Shown in pieces: positions 20,833 through 31,029 of a DNA stretch of 64,000 nucleotides (the stretch's first letter is position 1; each line of letters begins with the position of its first letter). Source of the DNA: Chaetoderma sp. LZ-2023a (lineage: Eukaryota > Mollusca > Caudofoveata > Chaetodermatida > Chaetodermatidae). Location: assembly GCA_034401795.1 (NCBI GenBank), contig CM067367.1, positions 34,634,880-34,698,879 on the forward strand, in the 5' to 3' direction. A program made the translations under genes and the position numbers. The notes under the pieces were generated by a model. It saw only the letters and a program-made list of their open reading frames with translations, was not told the DNA's origin and ran no database searches.

Positions 20833-21291
20833 TAGTTATAAAATAAGTGTTTCAGAACGGGCCCCCACCATCAGTTGATGCCCTATTAGAGAAACGCAAC
20901 TGTATAGGTAACAGAATCGCTCACTCAGTCGAGCTAACTGAATCTGAAACTCAGTCATGGGTTACCCCGAAGAACTATGGCGTTACATCAATGGTGTAGG
21001 CTGCGCGGCATAGCGGGGGAAAGTGGTAAGATCATTACATGACTGGGCGACTATGCAAATAAATCACTTGAGTTCTGGAGAGCTTCTCCTGACCTATCAT
21101 TCGCAATAGTAGTAGACGAGGTACCAACCTGAAAACCCCACCAGGCACCAAGTTAGGGGTTAGACGATGTGGTATCCAGTGACAGCAATGGCAATGACAG
21201 AACTAGGACAGTATTTAGATCATCTGCTAACGATCCACAGTATCAATATGGATGATGCTATCGAACCAAAATAAATGTGGTGCTAGATTTT

Positions 21292-21465
21292 TTATTTTAG
21301 AGTAATATCATCAATGAGGCAGTCGAAGAGGAAGGCGAGCGCCTCATCTGTGAGATTCTTGTGCATGTGTGTCTCTGCTTTGGGCTTCCTGTAAGGGTGC
21401 AGGCGGGTCTCTACTGTGGGCTTCCTGTATGGTGCTGGAATGGGTGACTCGCTGTGAGGGAGTCT
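21292..21465 (-). pseudogene. Element gene fragment 4 (minus), TDEAL-type C-terminus
   Basis: Minus-strand frame ending at the stop at 21292-21294. It shows duplicated PYRKPTVETRLHPYRKPKAE, then LTDEALAFLFDCLIDDITL. It mirrors the 17766-18052 ending in motif, orientation and position relative to its TIR. Start not visible. Confidence 0.45.
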
Positions 21466-21733
21466 TATGAATAAACCTGTAGTGTACTACAGTTTGTAGT
21501 GGAAGTTTTGTACTTGCCTGACGTAAATACACTTATGATGTCGTAGGTCTAAGTGGTGTACTTGTCTGGCATGGTCTGAACAATGGATGGGGGCCCACCT
21601 GTGGGTTGGGGTGGGCCCTACGTTGTAAAACACATCGCAGGCAGCCATCCCTCTGTTCTGGCAGCCCACCTCACCTCCTGTAGCCGGCGATCCACGATCC
21701 ACGGCTCCCACCACCCTCTGTTCTGACAGCCCA

Positions 21734-22003
21734 TTATGTCCTAGTTATTAGCCGCAGACCTACTGATAACTGGCATATTACATCTAACAGATAACAACAG
21801 TGAGATAGTGTTTTAAGTATTAGCTATTTTATGTGCTTAGGCGCATCGCATATTTTCTCGGGACACAATCCCGAGTTGGAATGTGTGGAATGTATGTGCA
21901 TAATTACTGTTCTGACAGCTCACCTCCCCTCCTGTAACAACGGATCGTGGATCGGCCTTCTCCCACCACGTTCTGTTCTAGCAAACCTAAATATTCTACT
22001 ACT
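21734..22003 (-). repeat. Right terminal inverted repeat of the 4.9-kb element
   Basis: Mirror of 17081-17331, ending TATTCTACTACT at 22003. Partial inner copies of the GGCTGTCAGAACAG..GGTGGGAGCC block lie at about 21655-21735. Confidence 0.9.
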
Positions 22004-22074
22004 GCTCGGGTGTGGACATTATATCTGCGTGGCATGCCGGGGTGTCTGCCGTTTAGATGTGGTCAGTGATCTCA

Positions 22075-22215
22075 TACCTGAAGAATTCTATAATTCTTTG
22101 ATCCCTGACATTTCAGAATCTCAATTTCAAGGTAACTGTACAGTTAAGCTGTTGAATATTTTTTAAACTAAATTGACAGCAACCATATAGCCCTACACAG
22201 CAACAACTCCCAGTC
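22075..22215 (+). mobile_element. MITE-1 fragment
   Basis: Only GATCCCTGACATTTCAGAATC through the first hairpin arm and a decayed second arm (CCCAGTCAAATGAACTT) remain. Confidence 0.65.
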
Positions 22216-22359
22216 AAATGAACTTAATTAAAGGATAAACAGAATAAACTTTGCATTTGTGAAGGAATTCTTTCATATTTGATCGTTCTTGCTCATTCAA
22301 AGTCTTAATGCACCCACTCATGTACGTATTATTTAACCATTTAATGCCTAAATTTGGTC

Positions 22360-22530
22360 ATGAAAAGCAAAATATTTGCTTATTGAATGTCCATTTGCAG
22401 GTTAAGAGACTATTTTTGAAAATTTACCACTGGAATGGCTGGCTCGGTAACCCAGCCAGTCATTCCAGTGATAAATTTCACAAATAGTCTTCTCTTTCTC
22501 TGCACATGAGCGTTCCTTAACACCACCTGA
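22360..22530. mobile_element. MITE-2 copy (palindromic)
   Basis: GTCCATTTGCAGGTTAAGAG..TTACCACTGGAATGGCTGGC and its complement (GCCAGTCATTCCAGTGATAA..) form a stem of about 60 bp. It lies about 90 bp upstream of the last exon's acceptor. Confidence 0.85.
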
Positions 22531-22618
22531 AGAGGGTTTTGGCTGGCTTCGTCGTGATAGAGTTAATTAATTACTTATCCTAGAACTAAATGTACTAAAT
22601 ATGTATTTTGTCTTTCAG

Positions 22619-24703
22619 GATAAAAGAGACTCGGGCATCTTTGACGCGATTGAAGAAGATCCGGGATATATGACAGTGTCAGAGATAGAACGATCTCTGG
22701 CTAGAAGCATAAGCAGTAGTACAAATAAGACTGGCACCATCAGTAAGAACCACAAACCTGGGGCACGAACTATAAGCGCGTCCACAAGTCAATATGACCA
22801 ACAGTACCCTGTATTTTCTAGCATTTATCTTAAGGATTCTGATTACACTGACTGTGACGGAGCTGGCGGGCATATGAGTATGTCCGCCATTGATTCGGAT
22901 GTATCGAGTAGATGCTCGCAAGGTGCTAATAGTTACCTGAGTGTTCATGGTGATGACAAGGAGTCAGATGATGGCGGCTACCCACCTGAAACAGTTTATA
23001 ATCCCGAATCCAGTTGTTATAGTCCCTACTCAATCTCGTCCGATTATCCAGACTCAGGGGGATCATGTTATCTGCCTCAAAGGGTATTAGAAGCTACCGA
23101 TTCCGGTGTGTTGCGTAATCCGCGTGATTTGTTCGGTGGGAAAGATGTGGTTCGTGAGAGTTATGTGTACCCATCTAGTGTATTTAGTGATACTGATGTA
23201 CAGTCGGGAGATGAAACCGAATATGACATGAGCGACAACTACACAACTGAAGACCATGAGTATACAGGGATAGAGGCATTAAGAAGAGGGCTTTCTTCAC
23301 AACAGTCGATTCCTAACAAGGATAGTGGGGTTGCTAATCAAGGGAGGGGAGGAAATTTAGAGCAAGGCCACGAACATACACGAGTAGTTGATAAGAGTGA
23401 AATAATTGACTCAGTTCCCAGTGATGCTGATTGTAGAAAACTTAAGTCGCAAGACAGTTACTTTCTGACCTATGAAGATCTGGTGCGGCCAGATATAACA
23501 ATTGACGATGACAGTGATTCCAATACGGAACCAGAATATGATATGAGTGAGGACCACGAGCACATAGCGATGCAAAATAAGAAAATAAATCGTTTGTCTT
23601 CACTGTCGATTCCTGACAATCAGACCAGTGCTGCTAAGCTATGCATATCTGCGATCGCGGGTGAAGATCGTGCCGAACAGGCACCAGTAACCGAACAGGC
23701 ACCAGTAACCGATGAGAGTAAAATAGTGGACTCGGTTCCCAGTGATGCTGATTGCCGAGAATTTAAGTCGCAGGACAGTTACTTTCAAACTTATGAAGAT
23801 CTGGCACGACCTGGTATAACACTAGACGATGATAGTGATTCGAATAAGGAACCAGGATATGATATGAGTGAGCACATAGCGATGCAAAACAAGAAAATAA
23901 ATCTTTTGTCATCACTGTCGATTCCTAACAATCAGACCAGTGCTGCTAAGCTATGCATATCTGCGATCGTGGGTGAAGAGCGTGCCGAACAGGCACCAGT
24001 AACCGAACAGGCACCAGTAACCGATGAGAGTAAAATAGTGGACTCGGTTCCCAGTGATGCTGATTGCCGAAAATTTAAGTCGCAGGACAGTTACTTTCAA
24101 ACTTATGAAGATCTGGCACGACCTGGTATAACAATAGACGATGATAGTGATTCGAATAAGGAACCAGAATATGATATGAGTGAGCACATAGCGATGCAAA
24201 ACAAGAAAATAAATCTTTTGTCATCACTGTCAACTCCTGACAATCATACCAGTGCTGCTAATCCTTACATATCTGTGTCTGTGGATGAAGATCACGCCGA
24301 ACAGGCACAAGTAACCGATGATAGTAAAATAGTGGACTCGGTTCACGGTGATTCAGTTCACAGAACAATTCAGGCTCAAGATAGTTATTTTGAGACGTAT
24401 GAAGACCCTTCCAGATATAGTATAACGATTGACAAGACTTTTCCATCGCGGAATATGGCTAATGAATATGACAATGCCACTACAGAGGACAATTTACCGG
24501 TACTACGTCCGGTAAAAGTTCACAAACATGATTTGCTACCCGTAGTTGATTTGGGTCGAATAGACTTGGTTGCGGATCATTCTACGCATGAAGTCCTGAC
24601 TCCACCTGTATCTATTGACAATGAACGGGAGTGTAATGAACAATCGGGGCATCCAGAATACGACAATAACTTTACGGACGATTATATGAACACACACATG
24701 TAG
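22619..24703 (+). CDS. Last exon: repeated tyrosine-motif cytoplasmic tail of the receptor
   Basis: The exon is 2,085 nt (694 codons plus TAG at 24701), phase 0, with acceptor GTCTTTCAG ending at 22618. An open frame extends 18 nt into the intron, but the splice site sets the start at DKRDSGIFDAIEEDPGYM. The tail is acidic and Ser/Asp-rich with no catalytic domain. It holds many tyrosine motifs: YMTV near the start, YDMS and YTGI around 23222-23272, and three YEDL (23471, 23792, 24104) plus one YEDP (24398), each inside a tandem unit. YxxL/I motifs, like the NPAY in the previous exon, are docking sites for SH2 or PTB proteins in CED-1, Draper and MEGF10. Here they would form a multivalent array. 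The length, nearly 700 residues, far exceeds typical tails of that family. Downstream signalling is inferred. Confidence 0.85.
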   Translation, partial: DKRDSGIFDAIEEDPGYMTVSEIERSLARSISSSTNKTGTISKNHKPGARTISASTSQYDQQYPVFSSIYLKDSDYTDCDGAGGHMSMSAIDSDVSSRCSQGANSYLSVHGDDKESDDGGYPPETVYNPESSCYSPYSISSDYPDSGGSCYLPQRVLEATDSGVLRNPRDLFGGKDVVRESYVYPSSVFSDTDVQSGDETEYDMSDNYTTEDHEYTGIEALRRGLSSQQSIPNKDSGVANQGRGGNLEQGHEHTRVVDKSEIIDSVPSDADCRKLKSQDSYFLTYEDLVRPDITIDDDSDSNTEPEYDMSEDHEHIAMQNKKINRLSSLSIPDNQTSAAKLCISAIAGEDRAEQAPVTEQAPVTDESKIVDSVPSDADCREFKSQDSYFQTYEDLARPGITLDDDSDSNKEPGYDMSEHIAMQNKKINLLSSLSIPNNQTSAAKLCISAIVGEERAEQAPVTEQAPVTDESKIVDSVPSDADCRKFKSQDSYFQTYEDLARPGITIDDDSDSNKEPEYDMSEHIAMQNKKINLLSSLSTPDNHTSAANPYISVSVDEDHAEQAQVTDDSKIVDSVHGDSVHRTIQAQDSYFETYEDPSRYSITIDKTFPSRNMANEYDNATTEDNLPVLRPVKVHKHDLLPVVDLGRIDLVADHSTHEVLTPPVSIDNERECNEQSGHPEYDNNFTDDYMNTHM
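23393..24460 (+). repeat. Four tandem ~100-residue units in the receptor tail
   Basis: The units start at SEIIDS/SKIVDS (codons at 23396, 23717, 24029, 24323), with spacings of 321, 312 and 294 nt, all multiples of three. Each has DSVPSDADCR, QDSYFxTYEDL, IDDDSDSN and EYDMSE. Units 2 and 3 are almost identical in DNA; unit 4 is degenerate (TYEDPSRYSITI). A shorter EQAPVT duplication sits at the ends of units 1 and 2. Confidence 0.9.
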
Positions 24704-25004
24704 CACAAGAAAATTCAACGCCATTCGTTTGTCATAATACGGATTCGTAATGGGGATTACATTATGGATGAAAAATCCAACCAATGTGATCCAAAAATCA
24801 TTACCTCATCGCAATGTCATCTCTAACACTCTGCTGTGTTAAGTCTGCTTCTCTCTCACTGCTATAGCGTTATAAGTCTGCTAGCTGATGTAATTTGCTT
24901 GTAGTTTTAGAGATACCATCATTAGCGAAAACCCCAGTTTAAACAAATATCACACATTTGCCATACCGTTAAGTTAGAGTAAATATATTTCAGTTGGGAT
25001 AGTA
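24704..25004 (+). other. 3' flank of the receptor gene
   Basis: Probable 3' UTR. No canonical AATAAA was found in the first 300 nt; AATAAATAAA lies further on at about 25450. No other feature. Confidence 0.5.
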
Positions 25005-25145
25005 ATGGAGGAATCCAGTTTTAGCCATCGCCCGCCCATCTGCTTCACCTACAATATTAGTTTCAAAATATTCAACAGAATGTTTATTAAATAGTAAAGA
25101 CATACAATTCGTAGAACTTGATGGACTATTAAGCATTTGTGACTG
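25005..25145 (+). mobile_element. MITE-1 fragment
   Basis: Left end (TAATGGAGGAATCCAGTTTT, CGCCCGCCCATCT) fused to the second hairpin arm and TTTATTAAATAGTAAAGACA; the middle is deleted. From 25146 to 26030 I see no gene. Confidence 0.7.
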
Positions 25146-26034
25146 ACTAAATCTATTGAAATCCTCTTCCGTAGATAAAGGGTAACATATAATAATCTCA
25201 CAGCCAACTGAGTGTCCATTTTACCTGCAGGAGATGCCATCTGAGAGAACCTGATTCCAAATTATTTCGGGAAAGAACTCCCGACACTACATCCCCACTT
25301 GCGGACCTCTCAGACACCCCCAATGTACCATCTCTGAATTTATCCGGGAAAAACGCATTTTTAACAGGCCTCCGGATTTCCGGATTTTTATCATCCAACT
25401 ATCAATGATTTTTTTAGTAAAATAGTTAATAATATTAACTGTTAAGTGCTAATAAATAAATCTGTTGTATTAAATTTATGCTTTTGCAATATTTAATAGA
25501 CAGGTTATCGTTTAAATTGATGATTTGTATGTACTTCTGCATGCTCAAACACTGGAAGAGATAAGTCGCGCGGAAGAGACAAGTCGCGCGCTCACACACT
25601 ACGTCCGAAAAAGGGCAAACTGCACACTCGTGCTTGTCCAAACTAATTTTCCGGCCATAAACCATGACAAGCTGGTCGCCATGGATGTACAGTGATCTTT
25701 TTTCTTATTCTATTCCCTGGATTCAGGGGTGTACATATTGTGGATGGCATTGCACAGATAGCAACATAATATAGTATTTAACTGGTATATATTACCTCAC
25801 CTAGAACCAGTTTAGAGGGATCCGATCTGTAGCTCAAGCGTCTGACGTCATAATTAATTACGTCCCTATGCAGCTGCGGTCGCAATCATAATGATGTATT
25901 ATTAAACCATCATTAACATCGAAAGGTTCGTCAAGTACACGAATTGTATGTCTGAATGGCCTGAAAGTAATTTGACTGTACATGTAGCTGCCAGTCAAAT
26001 TAATTTCATGATATTCAGTAATTTACTTGGATAA

Positions 26035-26282
26035 TGTCCCTTTCCAGTTTTAGATATGCCCCGCCCATCTCTAGCTAAGCTTTACCCACACTTCAACAGC
26101 GCCCAGTCAAATTAGTTTCCAAATATGCGATAGAATGTTTAATAAATAGTAACAGTATACAATTATTAAGCGTTTAAGACAGATTAAATTATGTCATTCA
26201 TGCTGTGATTGATTATGACGTCATCCTACACGCCACGTCGTTGATTATGACGTCATATGATGGATGGATAAATTGGAAAGGT
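26035..26282 (+). mobile_element. MITE-1 copy, one hairpin arm deleted
   Basis: It runs from CCTTTCCAGTTTTAGATATG to ATGGATGGATAAATTGGAAA. The left block passes straight to CAGCGCCCAGTCAAATTAG, so the first arm is lost. Fragments of a reverse copy follow at 26300-26400 (GAAATGGGCGGGGCATAGC). Confidence 0.8.
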
Positions 26283-26485
26283 ACATTACTTGAAAAATTG
26301 ATTCAGGGAATTCAGGATTCAAAGGATATAGAAATCGATTCAAACACCAGTACCTCAGTGGACGGAGCTTAGCTAGAAATGGGCGGGGCATAGCTAAAAA
26401 TGTGTCTCTATTTCTAGCCTATTTCCAAGCAGTTAAAAAGGCGGGGGAGTGGGTGAGGGAAGGAGGGAGAAGAGGAGATGAGAGA

Positions 26486-26491
26486 GAGTGA

Positions 26492-26522
<31 letters not shown>

Positions 26523-26668
26523 GAACGAACGAACGAACGAACGAACGAACGAACGAACGAATGAACGAACGAACAAACAAACAAGGAGACTCTCTCTTTG
26601 TTTGTTTGTTTGTTTGTTTGTTCGTTCGTTCGTTCGTTCGTTCGTTCGTTCGTTCGTTTGTTTGTTTG
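26486..26668. repeat. Tetranucleotide inverted repeat (GAAA/GAAC/AAAC then GTTT/GTTC)n
   Basis: GAAA then GAAC units (26490-26585) face their complements GTTT and GTTC (26598-26668) around AGGAGACTCTCTCTT, forming a long potential hairpin. The open frames on both strands are artefacts. Confidence 0.95.
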
Positions 26669-27020
26669 TAGTCGAGGAAGAAGAGGATTTAAGGAGGGAG
26701 GATATATGGAGAAAAGAGAGGGGTGTGTCTGAGAGAGGGGTGGGTGGGGATAGGGTCGGTGAGGGAGAGAAAGCATGGGACACGGGTGGGGGTACATTAT
26801 CTTACTTGTGCATTTACTTCAGAATAGTTCATTCGCGCACTCACTTACAGTTTGTAGTAGACGTATCCCTCAATCTCAGCGGTTAATGTGTGTACATATG
26901 TACATTAGAACAGTTGTAAATTATTCTGTAAATGATATAATATTTATGATTTAGCAATTTTACAATACAACACACCTTGTATTATTATGTATTATACGCT
27001 AAGTTGCAAACGCGCCTAAA

Positions 27021-27023
<3 letters not shown>

Positions 27024-27079
<56 letters not shown>
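27024..27079. repeat. (AT)n microsatellite
   Basis: About 56 bp of alternating AT. Confidence 0.95.
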
Positions 27080-27080
<1 letters not shown>

Positions 27081-27496
27081 CGTTTTGGTGTTATAATAGC
27101 GTGTTGTTATTTGATACTAATTTTTATGCAGAAATCCAGGTTCTGTCACGAATATTTTTATTAATTGTTATTCTTCCGTAAACTAGAGTGTACAGCCCAG
27201 GTTCATCTCATGTGGACCATTTAAAGGATAACTAATCCCATCTCTTGATAGCTATTCTGGTGATCTAACGCGCCGGTCTTAAACTATCCAGGTAATTTAA
27301 AACCTTTTATCACGCCGCTAAGGAAAGATATTCAGGATTTAGTAGTTAAATGTTGTTACATTTCTACACCCTATGACGGCTGTCATGATTTACTTTTCAA
27401 CCAATCAGAAAAACCCTAGTGTGTCTGCCTCGGTATATACGCTCAGTCATAGAGGCTCCAGCTATAGTTTGACAATGTGGTATAAAAACAATACTA

Positions 27497-27600
27497 CAGG
27501 TAAGCTGTTGAACATTTTGAAACCAATTTGATTGGAAGTTGTTGCTGCCATAGGCAGCAACAACTTCCAGTCAAATTAGTTTCAAAATATTCAATGGGAT
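27497..27600. repeat. MITE-1-type hairpin remnant
   Basis: The stem CAGGTAAGCTGTTGAACATT..GTTGTTGCTGCC/GGCAGCAACAACTTCC..TTCAAAATATTCAA is nearly perfect over about 45 bp. The flanking parts of the MITE are missing. Confidence 0.8.
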
Positions 27601-27764
27601 GAGCATTACATAATAAAGAGACAAAATGGTGTCGATCACTGTTCAACATTTACTCGATATTACAAAATAGATAATTGCGACAGAGATCAGGGAATGTGAC
27701 AGGATATGAATGATATGGAATCTATAAACCATATTCTATCGGTGCAATACAACATTTGAGATGA

Positions 27765-27890
27765 GATTAGCATCGCTTTAACACTCATATCAGCCAAAAA
27801 TGGCTTCTGCAGTTGTCTTGAGAAGTGATTCCAGTGGTAAATTTTCAAAAATAGTCTTCTCTTGGTCTGCAAATGGACATTTTCTATAAG
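27765..27890. mobile_element. MITE-2, half copy
   Basis: Left margin ACACTCATATCAGCCAAAAA then directly the second arm CCAGTGGTAAATTTTCAAAA..CTGCAAATGGACATTT; one arm is lost. Confidence 0.75.
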
Positions 27891-27900
27891 AAAGGAGGCA

Positions 27901-28530
27901 TCTAGTTTTAGCTATGTCCGCTCATCTCGAGCTAATCTCCTCCAACGGTTTGCCCGTGTTGGGATCAATCGATCCCTGCACTCTATGAATCTCAATCGAT
28001 CCCTGCACTCTCTGAATCTCGATTTCCAGAAAATTATACAGGTAAGCTTTTGAATATTTTGAAACTAATTTGACTGTGTGCAGCATGTAGGTTGATGTCA
28101 GAATCAATCACCTCACATTTGGCGCGATTTAGTCCCTCATATACGCTTAATAGTCCGTCAAGTTGTAGGAACTGTATGTCTTTATGGCCGAGTTTACGTC
28201 CCTGGTAGGGTAGCTACTCGAGTTACTAGAGTAGCGCCTAAACGGCTGGAGTACGTACTCTAGTACCTACTCGAGGATACCCACCAATCAGCCAGGGTAA
28301 GTCGAGTAGGTCATGTGTTTGCATTGAAATCAATGTAATTTAAACACGTGGTTATTTACCCGAGTGTAACTGATCACATGCTGATCTACCCTAGAGTACG
28401 CACGAGAGTTTTCGCCTAAACTCGCTATATTATTTAATAAACCCGCCGTTGCTGCCATAGTCAAATTCGTTTCAAAATATTAAATAGCTTACCTGTACAT
28501 CTTTCTGGGATCGATTGATCCCAAAACGGG
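27901..28530. mobile_element. Two MITE-1 parts with a nested small element
   Basis: A forward left half (27905-28090, with an internal duplication of TCAATCGATCCCTGCACTCT) is followed by a reverse copy beginning near 28095. The latter is interrupted at 28190-28436, inside its GTATGTCTTTA..TTTAATAAAC block, by a 245-bp insert. Confidence 0.7.
28190..28436. mobile_element. Small nested element, ~245 bp
   Basis: It interrupts a MITE-1 exactly between GTATGTCTTTA and TTTAATAAAC. The ends are imperfect inverted repeats (TGGCCGAGTTTACG on the left, CGCCTAAACTCGCTA on the right). It contains several TACTCGAG/CTCGAGTA words. No coding capacity. Confidence 0.55.
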
Positions 28531-28536
28531 CAGTTC

Positions 28537-29545
28537 CTCCATTTTATGTGCTAATTTCGTATATAACAATATAATCCTTCCATTACTTTGAATGCATTAC
28601 TATTTTAAAGTATTGTTATATATAGTGTTGAAATGTTATATAGGAAAGTATAATGTCCACAATTATCGTTTGCAATTCATTCAGCCACATAGTGGCAGTA
28701 TCTACATGGGCGATATTTTACTGCCATCGCTTACAAGACTGTATGTGATATATCTTCTTATAGTAATAAAAGATTTGAATACAAGATGACGTTTCATTTA
28801 CAACAATGGAGGAATCCAGTTTCCCAATCAATCATAGGCTGGGTACAAAAAGATCGTCCGGGCATAACCCCACCACCCTCATGATCCACTGTCATCATTA
28901 GGTCTTTTGTTATTTAGTAGTTTATAATATAAATAAAATAGGTCGACGTAGTCCCAAAGAAAAGGAAGCGTCACTGGCCTTCTTTTCTAGGCTCAAACCG
29001 GGGGCGTGTTCGTCACAATCTACGATTTTAGGAGATGAGGGAAACAACTCCAATATATTTGGAAAACCATCATTCTTGATTAATCACTAGAAAAGAATGA
29101 CGACTCAAAATGTTGCTTATTGTATCCGCTACAACTTTCACAAATAGTCAGGGAGCCAAAGACTCATTTTATGGGGAAAAACGGCCCTCACTGATATACA
29201 ATTTCTGAGTTTGGTTCTGAGTAGATGACCATCTTGGGGATTAGGAAACCAATGTTGGACAACTTGATTCTCTTGCGCAACATTGTGGTGGTGATTTTAA
29301 GGACACTACCCTCAAGGTAAAATCTAGCATTTTCGAGCATATATGAAAAACAACAAGGCATTTGTTTTATTTTCGATGCTTAAACTATACTTCTGTTTCA
29401 ATATCAACGTTGAAAAAACATTACCAGTTCGCCAAATAAATAAGTTAAGAATAATAAATAACAAATATCCATTTTTGTTTCGCCTGTAAAACAAAAAGCG
29501 AGACATAGGTATTACTTTTCCGAGGCGGCGGCGTCAACATTATGG
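28537..29545. other. No feature recognised
   Basis: AT-rich sequence with short open frames only; no repeat family from elsewhere in the window was detected. Confidence 0.5.
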
Positions 29546-29665
29546 TTCTACGTTTAGCAAAACTTCTCAACTTATATTTTAGGATCGGTTAAGCCTATTG
29601 CAACTAAACGTGGATACGTGGTTACCTATAATGATAGGAAACAGCATGATAATGTTGGGGTCACA

Positions 29666-29680
29666 AGGTCACTGTGACCT
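29666..29680. promoter_or_regulatory. Palindromic AGGTCA-CTG-TGACCT (estrogen-response-element-like)
   Basis: Perfect inverted AGGTCA half-sites spaced by three, in tandem unit 1. The match to the vertebrate ERE consensus is exact, but regulatory activity is not implied. Confidence 0.4.
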
Positions 29681-29832
29681 TGATACAGAACTCTGTTATT
29701 TCAACATTAAGTTTTTGCGTTTAGCAAAACTTCTCAGCTTATATTTCGTGATTGGTTAAGCCTATTGCAATTAACTTGGATAGGTTGTTACCTATGATGT
29801 TAGGAAGCAGCATGATGATGTTGCGGTCACCA

Positions 29833-29860
29833 AGGTCAAAGGTCAAGGTCACTGTGACCT
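29833..29860. promoter_or_regulatory. DR1 plus inverted AGGTCA cluster
   Basis: AGGTCAAAGGTCA (direct repeat, spacer 1) runs directly into AGGTCACTGTGACCT (inverted, spacer 3), giving four half-sites in 28 bp inside tandem unit 2. Confidence 0.4.
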
Positions 29861-30190
29861 TGATACAGTACTCTGTTATTTCAACATTACGTTTTTGCGC
29901 TTAGTAAAACTTCTCGGCTTATCTTTCAGGATTGGTTGATCTTATGGAAACTATAAACTTAGATATAAACCATGTCAAAGGTCAAAGTCATTCTAATATT
30001 GCTATTTGACCTCTGCTTTTTCAACCTTAGGTTTTTCCATTCAGCAAATCAATTATCTTTCAGGATTGGTTAATCCTATTGGAACTAAAATTGAATACAG
30101 TTACCTATAATGTTGGACGCAGCATAATAACACGGAGGTCACAAGGTCAAACGTCAATGCCACTGTGATAAACAGGAGACAGGCGAGACA

Positions 30191-31025
30191 GTTAATTCCG
30201 CCGAATTCTTGTTTACACAATATCGGATTTCAAACGTGCCGTCTTATGAGCAGTCATGAATTAGACTATACTGAACTAATGCGTAATCGTGAAGATTCCT
30301 AGAAGTAATTATTATCTAGCATTGTAAGATAAGCAAGACCTATGATTAATTTTAAAGAAAATGAGCGTTAACACAAGTAATATAAGTGAATGTAAGTATA
30401 TACCTTATATAAATCATAAACAACTATTTACAGTCACTTATACGTTACATGCAGATTGTGTATAATCTGAGAAGATAACTATCTTTAATGCTAATTCTTA
30501 AAGGAACGAGTCATTTAATGGCCAAGATTGTTTTAAGACAATCACCGTTTTTAATTATCAAAAGCTCATTTACAGTTCAAGATATGATATTTCGGACAAT
30601 TTGTCATACCAGATATGGAGCCATGTATCTGTATCTGCATCTATATTTGGAATGCCGACCTTGATCGGCTTACTCATAGTCTCCTACTATAGCAGTGTAA
30701 ATGATGATGGCAGAGCCCTGTTTTCGCCGACTTGTCTATTAAAGAGTTACTCACTAATTCAAAAATTGTGAATAGCTGTTTATGCAGATATATACCGTAA
30801 ACATAAAATAATACACAATATTTTCAATCTCATTGCTTAGTGTTAAATAAAGAAAGGTTATTTGCGTACAGTTATTATAAAGAAATTACTATTTAATGTT
30901 GCGAAAGTTACAAAAAAATATTTAGCATACATAGAAATACATTATCAGATAAAACATCATATTCATTTGCTGATGAATCATAAACAGGTATATCGCACGG
31001 TTTTCCGATTTTCTGAGGCAGGCAC
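30191..31025. other. No feature recognised
   Basis: AT-rich, short open frames only. Confidence 0.5.
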
Positions 31026-31029
31026 AAGC

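Larger units (their letters stand above)
17081..22003. mobile_element. 4.9-kb element with ~250-bp TIRs, Polinton/Maverick-like remnant
   Basis: The left end AGTAGTAGAATATTTAGG and the right end CCTAAATATTCTACTACT are mirror images. The inverted repeats extend over 17081-17331 and 21734-22003 at high identity. AGT..ACT ends and long TIRs fit Polinton/Maverick elements, whose hallmark genes (PolB, integrase, packaging ATPase, protease) are not visible here. Inside are fragments of at least four broken genes, coiled-coil-type repeats and a large (ATC)n array. A 6-bp target duplication cannot be confirmed: the flanks read GGCTCT on the left and GCTCGG on the right. The element lies in the last intron of the receptor gene. 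It could instead be another long-TIR element. Confidence 0.6.
29551..30190. repeat. ~170-bp tandem repeat, 3-4 units, with nuclear-receptor-like sites
   Basis: The units start at CGTTTAGCAAAACTTCTCA (29551, 29718), CGCTTAGTAAAACTTCTCG (29898) and a decayed copy near 30038. Each includes CTTATxTTTxxxGATxGGTTAA and GTTACCTATxATGxTAGGA. Units 1 and 2 contain AGGTCACTGTGACCT. Confidence 0.85.

Noticed and set aside
20437-20878. Poly-His, poly-Ile and poly-Met frames
   Set aside because: (ATC)n microsatellite.
21001-21130. A GIAGESGK-like Walker A motif followed by VVDEVP, suggesting a packaging ATPase
   Set aside because: The spacing does not fit GxxxxGK(S/T), a stop follows within four codons, and no further ATPase motif is present.
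26700-26886. Continuation of the 26488 plus-strand frame as a gene
   Set aside because: The open frame begins in the GAAA/GAAC repeat and the rest is G-rich low complexity without a motif.
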